From the NCBI RefSeq assembly GCF_004027225.2, contig NC_044282.2, positions 64,097,725-64,161,724 on the forward strand: DNA of 64,000 bases, given 5' to 3'. The position numbers were made by a program, and so were the translations under genes. Below are positions 25,831-38,090 of the stretch, piece by piece (the first letter of the stretch is position 1; each line of letters opens with the position of its first letter). This stretch comes from Strigops habroptila. Lineage: Eukaryota; Chordata; Aves; Psittaciformes; Psittacidae. Under the pieces are notes generated by a model. The model did no database searches. It had not been told where the DNA came from and saw only the letters and a list, made by a program, of their open reading frames with translations.

Positions 25831-28800
25831 TTTTATGCAGTGTTTTTTTTTCCCTCTTGAGTATTTTGAATTTATTCCATGTTTTATTCACCAACCAGTG
25901 AACTTCTTATTTCCTTCGAGAATCATCTGCATAAAAAAAGCCTTTATTCATTTAACAGGGAGAGTCCAGATGTCTTCAGCTAAACTGATGCTGTATTTTG
26001 CACAAACCTATAAAATCAGGGCATTAAAAGACTCTAATCCTGCCTGCACCAGCTACTATGAAGGAGAAAAATAACCCTTATAGCTGAAACCAGGACACAC
26101 TCTTATTCTGTAAGGCCAGGAAGGAGCTGTAGGCTAGGATTTCTCTAGACATGAGAAATATTTTGAATATTCTCACTATCCCCACAAGTTTCCCATGTCT
26201 CCTTCATGTTTTGCGTTAAAATACTTTGTTTGTGTTCTTTAAGTGGACACTGATCTCCATGTTAAGGTTTTTATATTTTAAAACAAGCAACTTGTCTCTT
26301 TCTGCTTTAAAACTTCTCTGGCTGTAATACATTTGGAAGTTGGAATTTGGAATTAGCTGTATCACTCTGACACTAAGCCTAACATGTACATTAAAATACA
26401 TTTATACATCAGATGTTCTATCTGCAGCACTAAAATTAACTTCTTGTGGTTTCCCTACTTACTTTCCGACTTATACAAACCTTTGCCTCCATAAAGATGC
26501 CAGCGAGCAAGATACATACGGAGCATGAATCTTAGGTCTGAACAGTGGCTCGATTTATATGTATCACTGCAGAATTGGCGTGTTTGCATGACTATATAAT
26601 TAGTAAGCTTGAGTGCATACCTGCCCCTCAGCCTCAACAGTTCATAAAACCAGAAGCCTCACAGAAGGCTCCTACGTCAGTATCTGCCCACTTACTTTTC
26701 AAGTGCCCGCAGCCACAAGCACATCCCTGGCACATAATTAATTGCTCAGAGTAAATTCTGTTTGCAGCATCAGTCTGGATAATCTTCGCTTTCTCCTTTT
26801 CACATTCTAGAGATGGTGAGTAAGAACAGATGTGTTGCTCCATGAGAGATGATGCAGCCTTCAGCTACAATTCGGCACGTCCCTTGCATTCAGGGCCATG
26901 GTTTGTCACAAAACCAGCCATACTCCATCCACATGAAGTGCAACCACATGGGCTCTCTCTTCTTGCAGGGAACTGCAAACAGCTGTGTTGTGGTCTCTCC
27001 TGCATGGGGTTGTGGTATGGAGAGAGGTGTTAGGACCCTGGTTTGCAATGAAGAGTCATTTATTGGGGCTTTGGGCTCACAAAGGCCCCATGAGAAGTGA
27101 TTTCTGTCAGATACTCTCTGTGACTCCTTTCAATCCTTTAGCACAGGTCATGGGACATTTCTCTGCCACATATTGCCCCATGCTTGTAACTCAGATAAAT
27201 GAGAGCTCTGGGTTCGGTGCATGGGAACACCAGGCTTACCAACACTAATGTCTGCAAACCTCCTTCTGTGGCCATGAAGACCCTCAGCTCAGCTAAGTGG
27301 CTTTTTTTATACCTTTCTGCAATACAACACATTTTAAGAACATGCCTTTGGCATTACAGTATTTGGGTCAACACTGAACAGCCACTCTGCTGACTTGAAA
27401 CCTGAAGCTGCCTGATTTTGGGTTGTTGAAAATTTTGGGGTTTGGTTGTTTTGATTGTCAGGGGGTACTGGTGAGTTGCACAGGCAAAGGAACCTCTGGG
27501 CTGCTCCTGATGCAGCCTATGCATTTTGAGACAGTGCATTAACATGCTGGGGTTTAGCACAGTTTCCTAGAACACAGGCACATGTCATTGTGCTGCCTGT
27601 CAGTCAGTTGCACCTCAGAGCACTTGAGTCTCTTGACCAATCTTACTCAAATTTGACAGTAGTTCTCACAGATACTGTCCCTTGAAATTTTGTGAAACAA
27701 GATGGACAGGGATAAACTAGTTTCTATCATGGGACCAGTGAGAAAGAGTGCATGGTAAGATCAGCCCCTGTGAGATGTCAGGGGGACATACGCTTGGTCA
27801 CTCAGGCACACTGCTAGGGAGGACAAGCGTTGTCAGAAGAGAAAAGCCTTTGGGAAACCATGCCATTTATGACATGAAACTAGGCCCTGTCTTCCCCATA
27901 TCAGCCGGTGGTGAGGTAATCCAAACCTAAAAGAGTCTACAGCTTCCCAGGGCTTGTGGTATCTTCAATAGCAAAGAGTGGTTGTGATCCTCTGGGAGAT
28001 GTCTGTGATTCTCGGGTGTGTGATATAAGTGGTAGCAGACAATTGGTCTCAGTTGTCCAGCTGAGAACTGGTCACTTCAGGATATGCCATGATTCCTGCT
28101 TAATACAGTCACGGGAAGCTCTTCTTACGTATCTCATGTGCACAGAGAATATCAACTATGTAGCCTCAGAGAGATTTTGGACAAACCCAATGCACTGTTC
28201 CGTCTGCACTGCCTTCTCTTTTTGGATTCTCACCACCAAGGCACCCTTCCTGGACTTTATTAGGACAGTGGTTTAGTTTCCTTTGGCAGGGAGAGTTCGT
28301 AATAATAATCTCTTATGAGTTTTTCTTTGATACAACCAGTGGTCAACAGCATATGCTATCTCTGTACCTGCTGACAGTGTAATTAGGCACCCTTTTCCTC
28401 CAGCAATGACCTTGCTTCCACCCCTGAGGTCTGACCTGACAGATAAAACAAGGCAGGGTTGAGACAAGAAGGCTTTCCCTGTCTTCCCTGGTGAGGGATT
28501 TTGGTCTGGAGGGAGGCACAGCAAAAGGACTCCACCCATAAACAGTGCACCAGGAGGTGGATGCAGAGCAAAGACAAGGACAATGCTGCCCTGTCCCCAG
28601 GGCACAGCATTTTGGAAATGCCCTGCTCCCTCCACCAGTGCATCTGTGGAGTGTGTTACCCATGGACAGGGGTGTCATGGGCATCTTAGGAAAACAGCAC
28701 TGGTGCACCCACACACCCCTTTCTGTGCAGATATAGCTACCAGCCCTGCAACTGCAAAAGCTAAATGGCTGTTACATGCAGGGGTGTAGAGGCCAAGCAG

Positions 28801-29152
28801 CTGTGCAAGACCTCGCTGTGAAAATACTTCATGCCTTGCTAATCGGTTATGGGTCATCTCCTTCACACTGCCTCTCACTCAGGTAGTGACTCTACCACAG
28901 GGATCAAGGTGTTTTCCTTTGTCAGACAGCCTTGTGCCAGGTCTGCAGAGGTTGAGAAGGTTTTCTGTACAGCCACTTCCAAGTGAATTATGGACAACCA
29001 ACCCCAACTGTTCATTCTAATGCAGATTAGATGGAAAAAAACAGACATAATTTTTCTTCCATCTCCTAGAGGCTAAACCATAAACACATATTAAGCTTAT
29101 ACCTATAATTTATCTCTCTTTATAAGATAAATGTTCCTTGTAGAAACTAATT

Positions 29153-29164
29153 AAAAAAAAAAAA
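29153..29164. repeat. A12 homopolymer
   Basis: Twelve consecutive A are followed by 'ccaaaccaac'. No retrogene or recognised element lies upstream. Confidence 0.9.
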
Positions 29165-30625
29165 CCAAACCAACAAGCCACAACTCTGGTTCCCAGGTTT
29201 TTTTTTCTCTAGATTCTTTTTTACTATTTCTCATTAAAGAATAGATGGACTAACCGCTGTTCTCACTCTTCCAGTTAATTATGTGGCCAACTTTAAAACC
29301 CAGTAATACTCATCTCCTATTGCTTTGTCTGGTGCCAGTTTATTGCTAAAATAGTGATTTATGGTGTGTTTTACTTCTTAAAGTTTACAATGTCTGTAAA
29401 ACATTCTCTCTAGAGATGTTTTAAACCACTTTTCTCTCCCAGTATTGCCTTCTGCTTGTGATTGGGGGCAATGTAGCAAGGCAGCACGTCTCACATGGGT
29501 TTGGAGGCCATCTCCTTAAACTCATGACTCATGCAGAGTGAAACAGGAAGGAAAATGTGTTTTTAAAAGGTATCTTCTGGGATGATTTTTGCAAACCCCA
29601 ACTGCTTTGGAAATGGAAAGGTATGGAAACACTACCTCTGTGACTCATGGGTCTTCAAGTCTGGCTAGCTTCATTATTTCACTCTTCTCTGCAGACAAGA
29701 TTCCAGGATGAAGTGATGTGTCCTTCTGCCTGACGTGTACCTGAAAGAGCTCATTTGCCTCAAGAGAGGAGAAGAATGGTGACATGAAAAACCTGTGCTG
29801 ACGTTCCCACAGAAGTTTCTGTGAGCTATTCCACACTGATATAGTTTAGGTTAAGGGTGTTTTAGTAAAAAGTTAAATTTTACATAAAGGAAAGTATTAG
29901 AGAGAAGTGACTGAACCCGAAATGTCAGAGGAAATGCAGGAGTTAGGAGAAAAGGGAGTAGACCAGAGCCAAACCTGCTATCTCCTCCAGCTTACCACAC
30001 CAAAAATGTTGCAGGTTTGATTGACAGGTGAAACAACTGCCCTGCTGTATTTAACAGCCATTTTCAACCACTGTCACAAGCACAATGCAAAAACTGCTGT
30101 CAAACAGCCTAGGGGAATAATAAGGAAAGATAGAAACTGGAGGAAGCTTTGACACATCAAAGCTTCCCTGTGACGTGGGGAAAACAGCCCATATGGTCAT
30201 GTGAAACTCTGCCTAAGGCCATGTCTATGGAATTTGTTATGGGTCTGGGTCTTTATAGCACTTAAATACATGCTTAGCTTGAATTCACATAATGCTGAGT
30301 GTTTGCTTCATTTCTGTGCTGACTTGGAGTCAAAGGTATAACGGCCAGAGAGGAAGTCTTGGTGTCACAGTGAATTCTGTGAACTGTGGCCTGAGCTTTT
30401 TAAAAGTGATGGAAGAATGTTATGCTGTTGTCAATTTGGACAGATTATTGAAATCTGTGTCAAGAGACAGCTGGTGAAAGAGAGAGCCTCTATTTGGCCA
30501 GTTAAGTAATACATCATACACAAGTTCATAGAGAAAATTTGAATTGTTTTGATATTACAAACGTTTGCAAGATTTACCTTCTTTTCTTTCAAGTCCAATA
30601 TAAGGGAGGCCCAAAAGGATACTTT

Positions 30626-30667
30626 ATTTAAGGAAGGTTTAAAAATATTTAAGAAAGGTTTAAAAGG
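30626..30667. repeat. Tandem duplication, 21-bp unit x2
   Basis: Units 30626-30646 and 30647-30667 share 'atttaag' and 'aaggtttaaaa' with few mismatches. It is a local imperfect duplication. Confidence 0.85.
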
Positions 30668-31044
30668 AGATGTATGGCAAGAACTACATGAACAAATGTG
30701 TGTCTATATGAATACTTCTCTCTGTGTGTGTAATTATGGAAACACTTTTGATGATTGAATTTCTGAAGAGGGTGGAAAAATGACTTGATGCCTACATATT
30801 TTTACCTGTCTGCTGCTAGTACCTGTGTCAAACCCTGCAGTATGGTAGCTGTTCTGGGAAGTGCTACTATGATAACTTACCATATAGCCTCTAATTTTAA
30901 TTTCTGAAGAATCAGGCATGGAAATGGACTGGCTGCAAGATCTCTAAGAGGTAAGAGCAAAAGAGCCCATTGTTGACACTGGTTTTGTTCATGAAGGCAA
31001 ATAGACATGCAGGTCCCTTTGCAGTTGTTTTTAATTTCAGCAGA

Positions 31045-31084
31045 TTTTTGTTTGTTTGTTTGTTTGTTTTTTGGTTTTTTTTGT
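31045..31084. repeat. (TTTG)n / T-rich tract
   Basis: TTTG is repeated about five times, followed by T runs interrupted by GG. Confidence 0.9.
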
Positions 31085-33187
31085 GAGGGAAAGATTTTTT
31101 CCCTTTGTGAGGGGAAGTGTTCTATTCCTATATCTAGGCACACAAAGGCATGGAGTCCTTCCTGCTCACAACAAGTTGCACAACAAAGATCCTGGAAGCA
31201 GTCTGATAGAAAAAGATGCTGATTTCTTATTGATGCAGCAGTTGAGGTGAGGAAAGACAGAAAAGGTAACTGGGAAACTGGATCCTCATTTGCAGGCTAG
31301 AGATACAGAAAAATGTGCTCCATTGGCAGTCATTCTCATTACAGGCCTTTTTCCCTTGTCTGTGTGACAGCTTTCAAGCTGACGTTTTCATCCAGAAGAT
31401 GATCATTGGGAAGATGTATTCAATACAGCTAACAAGAGCTGAAATTGCCTATCATCTCAAACATTTCATGTTCCAGTAGTATTGCATTTCCCTGGTATAT
31501 GTGTCCACATGACACATATGTCCTGTCTTGCCAGATAGAAGCACGCACCGAGTGCATGTGTTCTTCTGAAACACGACAAACAAGTCACTTTAGGAAAAGG
31601 CCTGTGCTGTGCCTGAATTAAAATATTGCTGATGTACAGTGTGCACAGCCAGCATGGACTAATGGGCTGGGCTGGGCTGGATTTCTGACATTTCACTTCT
31701 AGGTGCTAATTGAATAAGAAGTTGGGCAGTTCTCTTTCGCAGCTTTTCTGCCCCTCTTTCTATCTGCTTGCTTTATTTAGGTCACACCATTTTCAGAACC
31801 ACAGATGCCTGTTACCAAACCTGTACTGCAATGAGGTCCTGGAGCAATCAGATGATTGCTAGAAAGGAATAAATCATTAGAAGTATGATGTCTTTGAAAG
31901 GATACATTAGCTTAAACATTTCCCACTTGGATCTGCAGCTAACCTTCTCCCTTCATCAGTTGTGTAGAGTCTGGATTGATTGGCAGGTGACCTGCATCCA
32001 TCGCTGCGGGTATTTGGCCAGCCATGGGAATGCAGTATAGGTCTGCAAGGCTGCGTGTAAGTGGCAATGCAACTGAGTGTGTGCTGATACTTGCCAGATT
32101 GTTCCTCAGAAACACTGGGGCTGGGGCTATGATTCGTGTTGGATGGTCCTGTGCCAGTGCTGAAGCACCTGGGTGCTTCAGGGTTTGGTTCAGGTGAGCA
32201 GAGCAGAGCCAGAGCACAGGCTTCAGAAGAGGAGCATCCAGGGAGGAAAATGCTATTAGCGGGAGGATCTCTGCCTGGGGTTTTGCAGACTTTGAGCTGA
32301 TCAACTCTCCAAGGGGGAATGTCAGTGCTTCACTTACCTAACATCCCAAGAAACCTCTAAAAACAGGGAAAATGAGAGAGAAAGAGAAGAAACCAAAGCT
32401 TTTGGCTGGCACCTACTCCCTCTGCTTTGGACCTTGTAAAATGACTGAAGGTCCTGGCACATCTAGGCACTTATGTATCGCATAAAGCTGAGTGCATTTC
32501 ATTTATGTCACACTTTTGAATACACTTGCATGCACAATGACCTGTGCTGTCTGCCAGGAGAGGAAATGGAATAAAAGTAGAGCTGGCCAGAATGCCATAA
32601 GGTCTGTTCCAAGACCTAGCAAAGTCTGGCTGCATTTTCAGGTTATTTAATCTCCCCGCTGTTTTATATTAAAGGGATAATGGTCACAGACCAGAACTAC
32701 TGACACTTGTCAGGTAATGATCAACTGGAGTGTCTTGTCAGGCCTGGCTGTTAACCAAAATATAGCTTCCAGGAGTAGAGGCTCCCAAATGTCTCACCTG
32801 CTCCTTCTGCAGGGCTCCAGTACGCTCCAGCCATGCCTTTGATAGAGCTACTGCCAACTGTCAGAGGAGAGTTGAGGACATTGCAGGCTGCTCTTGAAAA
32901 ATGCACGTTACTGGTGCACAAACATGGGAAAACCTTTGTGCACCTTTTGTGCTGATATGGAGAAGCCATGGCTCCTCTGAAGGGCTGGGGTGATGTGACA
33001 TACACTTGACCCCTTGTGTACTTTGGTTTAGGCTAACTAAGGAGCAACAGGCCTCATACCACATAGAACCTATGAGCTGGAAAGCTCCTGGCTCACGTAC
33101 AAGGGAGTGAAGATGTAAAATGAAGACTTGTATATACTATTGACTTGCAGCACTTGTCTAATTCACTCTACAAATATTACCATTTAG

Positions 33188-33490
33188 ACGGGCGCTGATC
33201 CTTAAGCTCTTGGTCAGCTATTTATCCATCTCCAGGCAGAGCTCTGCACTCCAGCTAGTCATTGACATAGAGGGTGACACCCCCTCCTTGTCTCCCCATC
33301 CTGTCTTTCCTGAAGAGCCTGTATCCTTCCATTCCAACACTGCAGCTATAGGAGGCACCCCACGACGTCTCTGTAATGCCAATGAGGTCATAACCTTTCA
33401 GGCATGCACAGTCCTCTAACTCCTCTTACTTATTCTCCATGCTATGTGCATGTGGCATAGAGTCATTACAGTTGGGCCCCTAATGAAGCT
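33188..33490 (-). pseudogene. CR1 ORF2 endonuclease remnant
   Basis: The minus-strand sequence encodes pieces of the apurinic/apyrimidinic-type endonuclease that begins CR1 ORF2. In order they are a decayed 'LKCLYxNA'-like block near 33460, 'YDLIGITET' (the conserved TET with the metal-binding glutamate), 'VGMEGYRLFRKDR' and 'RQGGGVTLYVND'. A TAG stop follows that last block. The blocks lie in different frames, so at least one frameshift separates them. In an intact element this domain nicks target DNA to start reverse transcription; this copy cannot. The same region recurs at 40358-40640. Confidence 0.8.
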
Positions 33491-33586
33491 GGCTCATTGG
33501 CTGGAAGTCCTTTGGGCCTCTCTCTCTGGCACTGGTATTAGGCTGGTAGGAATGGGATGGATTGAGGTTCCCCTCCTCCAGCAACT

Positions 33587-33760
33587 TTAGTTTAAAGCCT
33601 TCACCAGCTTGGCAAGCCTGTGACTGAAGATGCTCTTCCCCTTCTCTGGCATATGGACCCCATCAGCTCCCAGTAGACCAAGCTTCTCAAAGTGAGTCCC
33701 ATGGTCTAAGTATCTGAACCCCTGCCTGTGACACCAGTCTTATAACCATTCATTGATTCT
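33587..33760 (-). pseudogene. CR1 ORF1 C-terminal remnant (esterase-like end)
   Basis: The minus-strand translation gives an uninterrupted 43-codon run ending in a TAA stop at 33587-33589. It includes 'LGADGVHMPEKGKSIFSHRL' and ends 'AKLVKALN'. CR1 ORF1 proteins typically end in an SGNH/GDSL-type esterase domain, and the 'DGVH' here fits the last block of that fold (Asp and His both present). Just upstream, 'EWL*DWCHRQGFRYLDHG' shows one in-frame stop replacing a residue. This is a decayed tail of the protein, not a gene in its own right. The esterase assignment is family knowledge applied to a short motif. Confidence 0.75.
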
Positions 33761-33790
33761 ACTGGCCTTTCAAATCCAATCTCTTCCCTT

Positions 33791-36700
33791 AGACCAGGAG
33801 GATCGATGAGTCCAGCATGATCAGGCCAGCGTGTCTTCTTTCCACAGTGCCACTGGACTAAACCATGCTTCTTTCATTAAACAAGCAGATTTATAGGTTT
33901 TCAAGGGCTTGAAGTCTTACAGGCTTTGGCCAGCATTTGTTTCAGACACTGAAGAGCGCTTCTTTGCCTAGCAAAGCCATGAATGCCTGTTTTCCCACTG
34001 ATTTAAGGCTTCCTAGAGCTCTTCAACTGATAGTCTCTTTGATGTCTAATCAGCCCTGCAGGTTGTCTTTTTAGTCATGAAAATCCTTCATAATGTTCCC
34101 CCATAAACAGTACAATCACAGTCCAGTCACATTCTCAATATTTCAGTATATCTCTGGAGAGGTTTCTGGAGCAAAACCAGTTTCCATCAGCTAATTCAGG
34201 TAGTTAAGTAATCATCGGAGTGTTTTGGATGTGCTTGATAAAGAAGGTCTGAAGTGGTAAGATCCCACTGATCCTGCTGTCTTCAACTGTCCATCCCTAT
34301 CTGAAACAGTAAAAGACAAAATGGAATAATGCAAAAAGCTTTTTTTGTTAATATCAAGTGAGCTGCCCACAACCAGCTAGGGAGATTTTCAAGTTATGAT
34401 CAGAGGTGGCATTCTGGAAATCTCTTTCTCCTCCCTGAGGTGGTTTCTTTAGGAAGAAAGCAGTCAGCACTAGCAGCATTAGAGAGATCAGCTTTAACCT
34501 CTGGGAGTAGAGATGAAAGGGGAGCATTTATTGTTTGCAAGACACCGTTTCTGGTTTTATGCAGAATCAGCCAAGTAGCTCTGCACCAGTTCACATACTT
34601 CAATGTCTGCAAGATTTTCTTTCTATGCAAAAGGGTTGCACAGTTCCTATTTTCAAAGAAGATATATAAAGTTTCAGGAAAAGCAGCAGACAGCATCAAA
34701 CACCTTAGCACAGGATCTGATGTGGGTCTTATTTTCATGCTTTTGTTGTTTCAGAAGAGAAAAGATACTGCAGATCATACATACATACTGATCAGATGAA
34801 GCATCAGCTGTAAGATAAACAGGCAGTTCTCCTATGGAGCATCACTCCAGAATGAGGCACTGGGTGTCCTGGTACAGGAAACACAGGGAGATGGCTCAGT
34901 ACCCTGCAGTATCTTGTCTGGAGACTCAAGGTGAACAAAAGAGTTAAGAACTCAAGGCTGCTATTGCAGGCAGTAATTGGGGTAAGCAGTTGGCAAGGCA
35001 CAGAAAATTCTTTTAGCTCACACCTTTCAGCTGTCATCAGAACAAAATTGTAAATCAATATTATTGGTCCCCAGAGAGGTTCAGTGGAGCTAAATTAACA
35101 TAACTTCATAAATGACAGACTTTCCCATTCATCTCAGTCCCTAGCAAGAAACTATCCTTTGCTGCTTTACTGCAGCAGTCCCCAGGAGCAGTGGCAGTGT
35201 TTCAGATACTCCCGCATAACATGTCACACAACATAGCACTTCCCAGCTAACTCCAAAACTTTTGTTCAAAGTCAAAACAATATTCATCTCTTTATGTTTA
35301 TAAAAAGGGGAAAATATGCATTAATATAACTCTCTCTGTTGTAGAGAGAGTTCCTTATGACACCACCTTCAAGAGATTTCTTCAGCAATGGAGATGCCTG
35401 TTTGCAGAGCTGAAGGTGACAGGGGACAAGAGGTGATTGCCATTAAACACCTTGCCATCAATAATGGGAATATTTCTTTCAGGACTTTTGTGCAGTATGA
35501 TGTATATTATGTCTGCTGCTGCAGCGGAATATGTTGTCTTTCTTGCTTAAATTTTCCCACCTGGGAAAAGAAGTGAAGTACTATCCAACCAGAACCCCAC
35601 TGCTTCAGGAGAAGGTTCATTCCCTTCGAGCAAGCAATAATGGAAAGCAGACAGTAATTTACAAATGGAAATAGCAAACACTTTTTTTATCCTGACATCC
35701 AGAGGACGGGCTCTTTTTCTCTTGGTGTACAAAAGCAGTGGATCAGAAACATGAGCTGTTTCAAAAGCCGCATGGGGAAACTGAAACTGTGGATGTGGGA
35801 TGCTGCCAGTACCCATGCTGCAACACTGTCAGGTAAGCTGCTGCTTCTCACAGTGCAGGCTGTATCAAATCCTGGCTGTGCTCTGAAGGTCACGCTAGGC
35901 TGAATGTCTCTCTGTAACCCTGCCTGGGTTACACAGAGGTGCTGTATAAGAAGTCTCTGGTTAATTGCATTAGCATCATGCAAGACAGAGAAAGGTCACA
36001 GAGAGTTTTCTCTTGAAGTTATGCAGTCCGTGGGATATTTTGAGCTGACCCGAGCTGGCACTACCGGTTAGTTCTTTGAGCCTTTAGTTGGGGCTTTTTC
36101 TTGCTGTTGGTGATGGAAGGAAGGGTTTTAGTGAGAGTGTCAAATATATGACGGTCATTGAAGAGCTCGAATAAACTGCAGGGACACAGAGCAGTCTGAG
36201 TAAGATGTTTTCTTCATTTGGAGAAGAAAAAGAGCTCTTTGTCTTCTCAAAAAGTTTATTTATGGAAAGATCTGGAGAAGAAAGGGAAAAGAACAGAAAC
36301 ACCTCAAGTTTGGGATGAAAATTACTCTAGATGTGACCTATTTTCTATGCTAGGAAATGCTGTTTATTACTTATCTGTTGCTTTCACTTTTTAGTATGCA
36401 TAATAGACACTTTGCTAATTTCGAATAAAGCCCTCTTTGAAAAAGAAGCGATACGTATGTGCATAGAGCTTTTCAGTCTTGAAGGTCTCAGGTGTTTTCA
36501 TTGTATTTTTAAATATCTCAAGGTCATGGGGATATGATGAATAAGCAGGACTGAACTGCATTTTATTGTTCATGGGAGTTCATAGTGTGCACAGCAATTT
36601 TCTCCATTGCAGTCAGACTGTTCCATTGTATAACAGTGAATTACACAGAGTGACAGCAAGATACATCTCACCTGTATTGTCAGGATTTTAAAATGATGAT

Positions 36701-38010
36701 CAGCCTGATGAAAATTGCATAATTGCTCTGATCTGGAGGCTCACTTTTCTGTGTTTCCATCTTTCTGGTTGTTTTAGGGAGGTTTTGAATTGGTTTTCTT
36801 AGTTTGGCATTTGGAGAGACAGAGAAAACCCTTGATTTATAACTTCACAGCAGGAGTCAGTAACCTGCTTGGCTTGCACATGCAATGCAGGATGACTGCA
36901 TGCTGCAAGTAGTCTCTCAAGCATCATTTCTGCATTGGTCACTGTGGTTTGTGCTACCAGGCTGGATTCCATGGTCCTAGGACTCTCCTGATACAGCTAC
37001 ACCCTCAGCCACATTGGTGTGCATGGTTTCACCTCTGTGAAACCTTGGTTGTCTCTACATGTTGTCACATTTGCACAGTCCAGCCTGTGAACCCTTAGTC
37101 TGGATATAGAACAGAGGAGAGCTAGCGGGGGAAGAAAAGGATCCAGAGAAGGCATCTCTTCTGTGGCACAACATTGCCCTCCTTCACTCACAATCACCCC
37201 AGAAGCAGAGGGCAGAGAGCTGAGACTGGCAGTGTCTCCCTTGTCTGTCTTTTGTTATTGCCTTGCATCTTCCAGGAAGTCTTTCCAGTCAGTGTCAAGG
37301 TGACAAGAAGGAAGAACTTGGACTATTTGTGTTATAGGGGTAAACAGGAAGAACTCCAGCACCTTGCCATCCACGCATCTCTTCCAGGTTTTGGAGTGTG
37401 GTCTGCCATCCTGAACTATCCTCTGAGCAGTCCTTCTGGGGCATGCTGTATTCAGGTAGGAATCTACTTCAGAAAGAGTTGCAAAATTGACCATGGGGTA
37501 CAGGAGGCTGGGATAAGCATCCCTCACCAAGCCCTTTGAGAGCAGATACCAGGAAAGCTAAAGCAGTAGGGCTTCCTATGGAGAAGGGCATTGCAATATA
37601 GACCTACAGACCGGAGGAAAAATGGGCAAAGGTTCTGCCAGCTCTAGCCTGGGCAGGACATGGAGTGTGGTGAGTATGTGGCATATGCCGGGAGGCAGAC
37701 CGATACTCTGACCCTGCAGAGGCTGAGCCCTCAGCCAACCACAAAAGTGCCACCCTACCGTTATCTCAAGAGTCTCTGAATGGTAGAAGCGAGCGATAGC
37801 TGGGGACTGTCATGGACCTCTGGGACAAAACCAGGCACGGTGCATTTTTCCATGTCTTTATTTTAAAAGCTGATTTAATTTGTGCAATAAAAAGATACTT
37901 TAAAAGGATCCTGAAAGTACCAAGGAACACAGAGCTCAGCTGGAATAAAAATTGAACACTGGTGCAAAGCAATGAACCAGATAATAAATGGGTCCGAAGG
38001 AATCATCTTT
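33791..38010. other. Unannotated sequence, no gene recognised
   Basis: No family is recognised in this 4.2 kb. A 10-bp inverted repeat lies at 35328-35352. Overlapping open frames of about 120 codons on opposite strands at 34.4-34.8 kb and 37.2-37.5 kb show no known domain and are consistent with chance. Confidence 0.5.
35328..35352. repeat. 10-bp perfect inverted repeat
   Basis: 'aactctctct' at 35328-35337 and its exact reverse complement 'agagagagtt' at 35343-35352 enclose the loop 'gttgt'. It is a small hairpin without a known role. Confidence 0.85.
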
Positions 38011-38090
38011 GAATCATAGAATCATAGAATCATGGAATGGTTAGGGTTGGAAAGGACCTTAAGATCACCTAGTTCCAACCCCCCTGCATA
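38011..38090 (-). mobile_element. CR1 LINE, bare 3' tail
   Basis: The plus strand starts with three copies of the 'gaatcataga'-type unit, then 'ggttagggttggaaaggacc' and 'agttccaacccccctgcat'. This is the reverse complement of the last 80 or so bases of a CR1 element. Its 5' end is truncated within the 3' UTR. The terminal direct repeats are typical of CR1 and take the place of a poly-A tail. Confidence 0.93.

Larger units (their letters stand above)
19595..33184. other. Unannotated sequence with simple repeats
   Basis: This is about 13.6 kb with no recognisable gene. Visible elements are A/C-rich and T/G-rich tracts, an (AAAC)n block flanked by direct repeats (21509-21569), a CA/TA microsatellite (23715-23762), a 9-bp inverted repeat (25024-25048), a 21-bp tandem duplication (30626-30667) and a possible ancient repeat scrap near 30259-30290. 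Open frames reach only about 125 codons. Three overlapping ones lie near 28.27-28.71 kb in different frames, which argues against coding selection. Confidence 0.55.
33185..33790 (-). mobile_element. CR1 LINE, ORF1 end to ORF2 endonuclease
   Basis: Read on the minus strand, this fragment carries the last part of CR1 ORF1, a short spacer, and the start of ORF2 with the endonuclease domain. The 5' UTR, most of ORF1, the reverse transcriptase and the 3' UTR are missing. The piece is therefore internal to the element, not a typical 5'-truncated copy that keeps its 3' end. Either later deletion removed the 3' part or the copy was broken by rearrangement. The upstream limit near 33790 is uncertain because similarity fades in sequence I cannot assign. 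Confidence 0.85.

Noticed and set aside
28273..28714. Cluster of overlapping minus-strand frames of 86-123 codons
   Set aside because: They overlap in different phases over the same DNA with plus-strand frames also open, which indicates a local lack of stops, not selection.
37990..38040. Repeated 'atcatagaat' units, as a possible CRISPR or satellite array
   Set aside because: These are the normal terminal direct repeats of an avian CR1 element in reverse complement.
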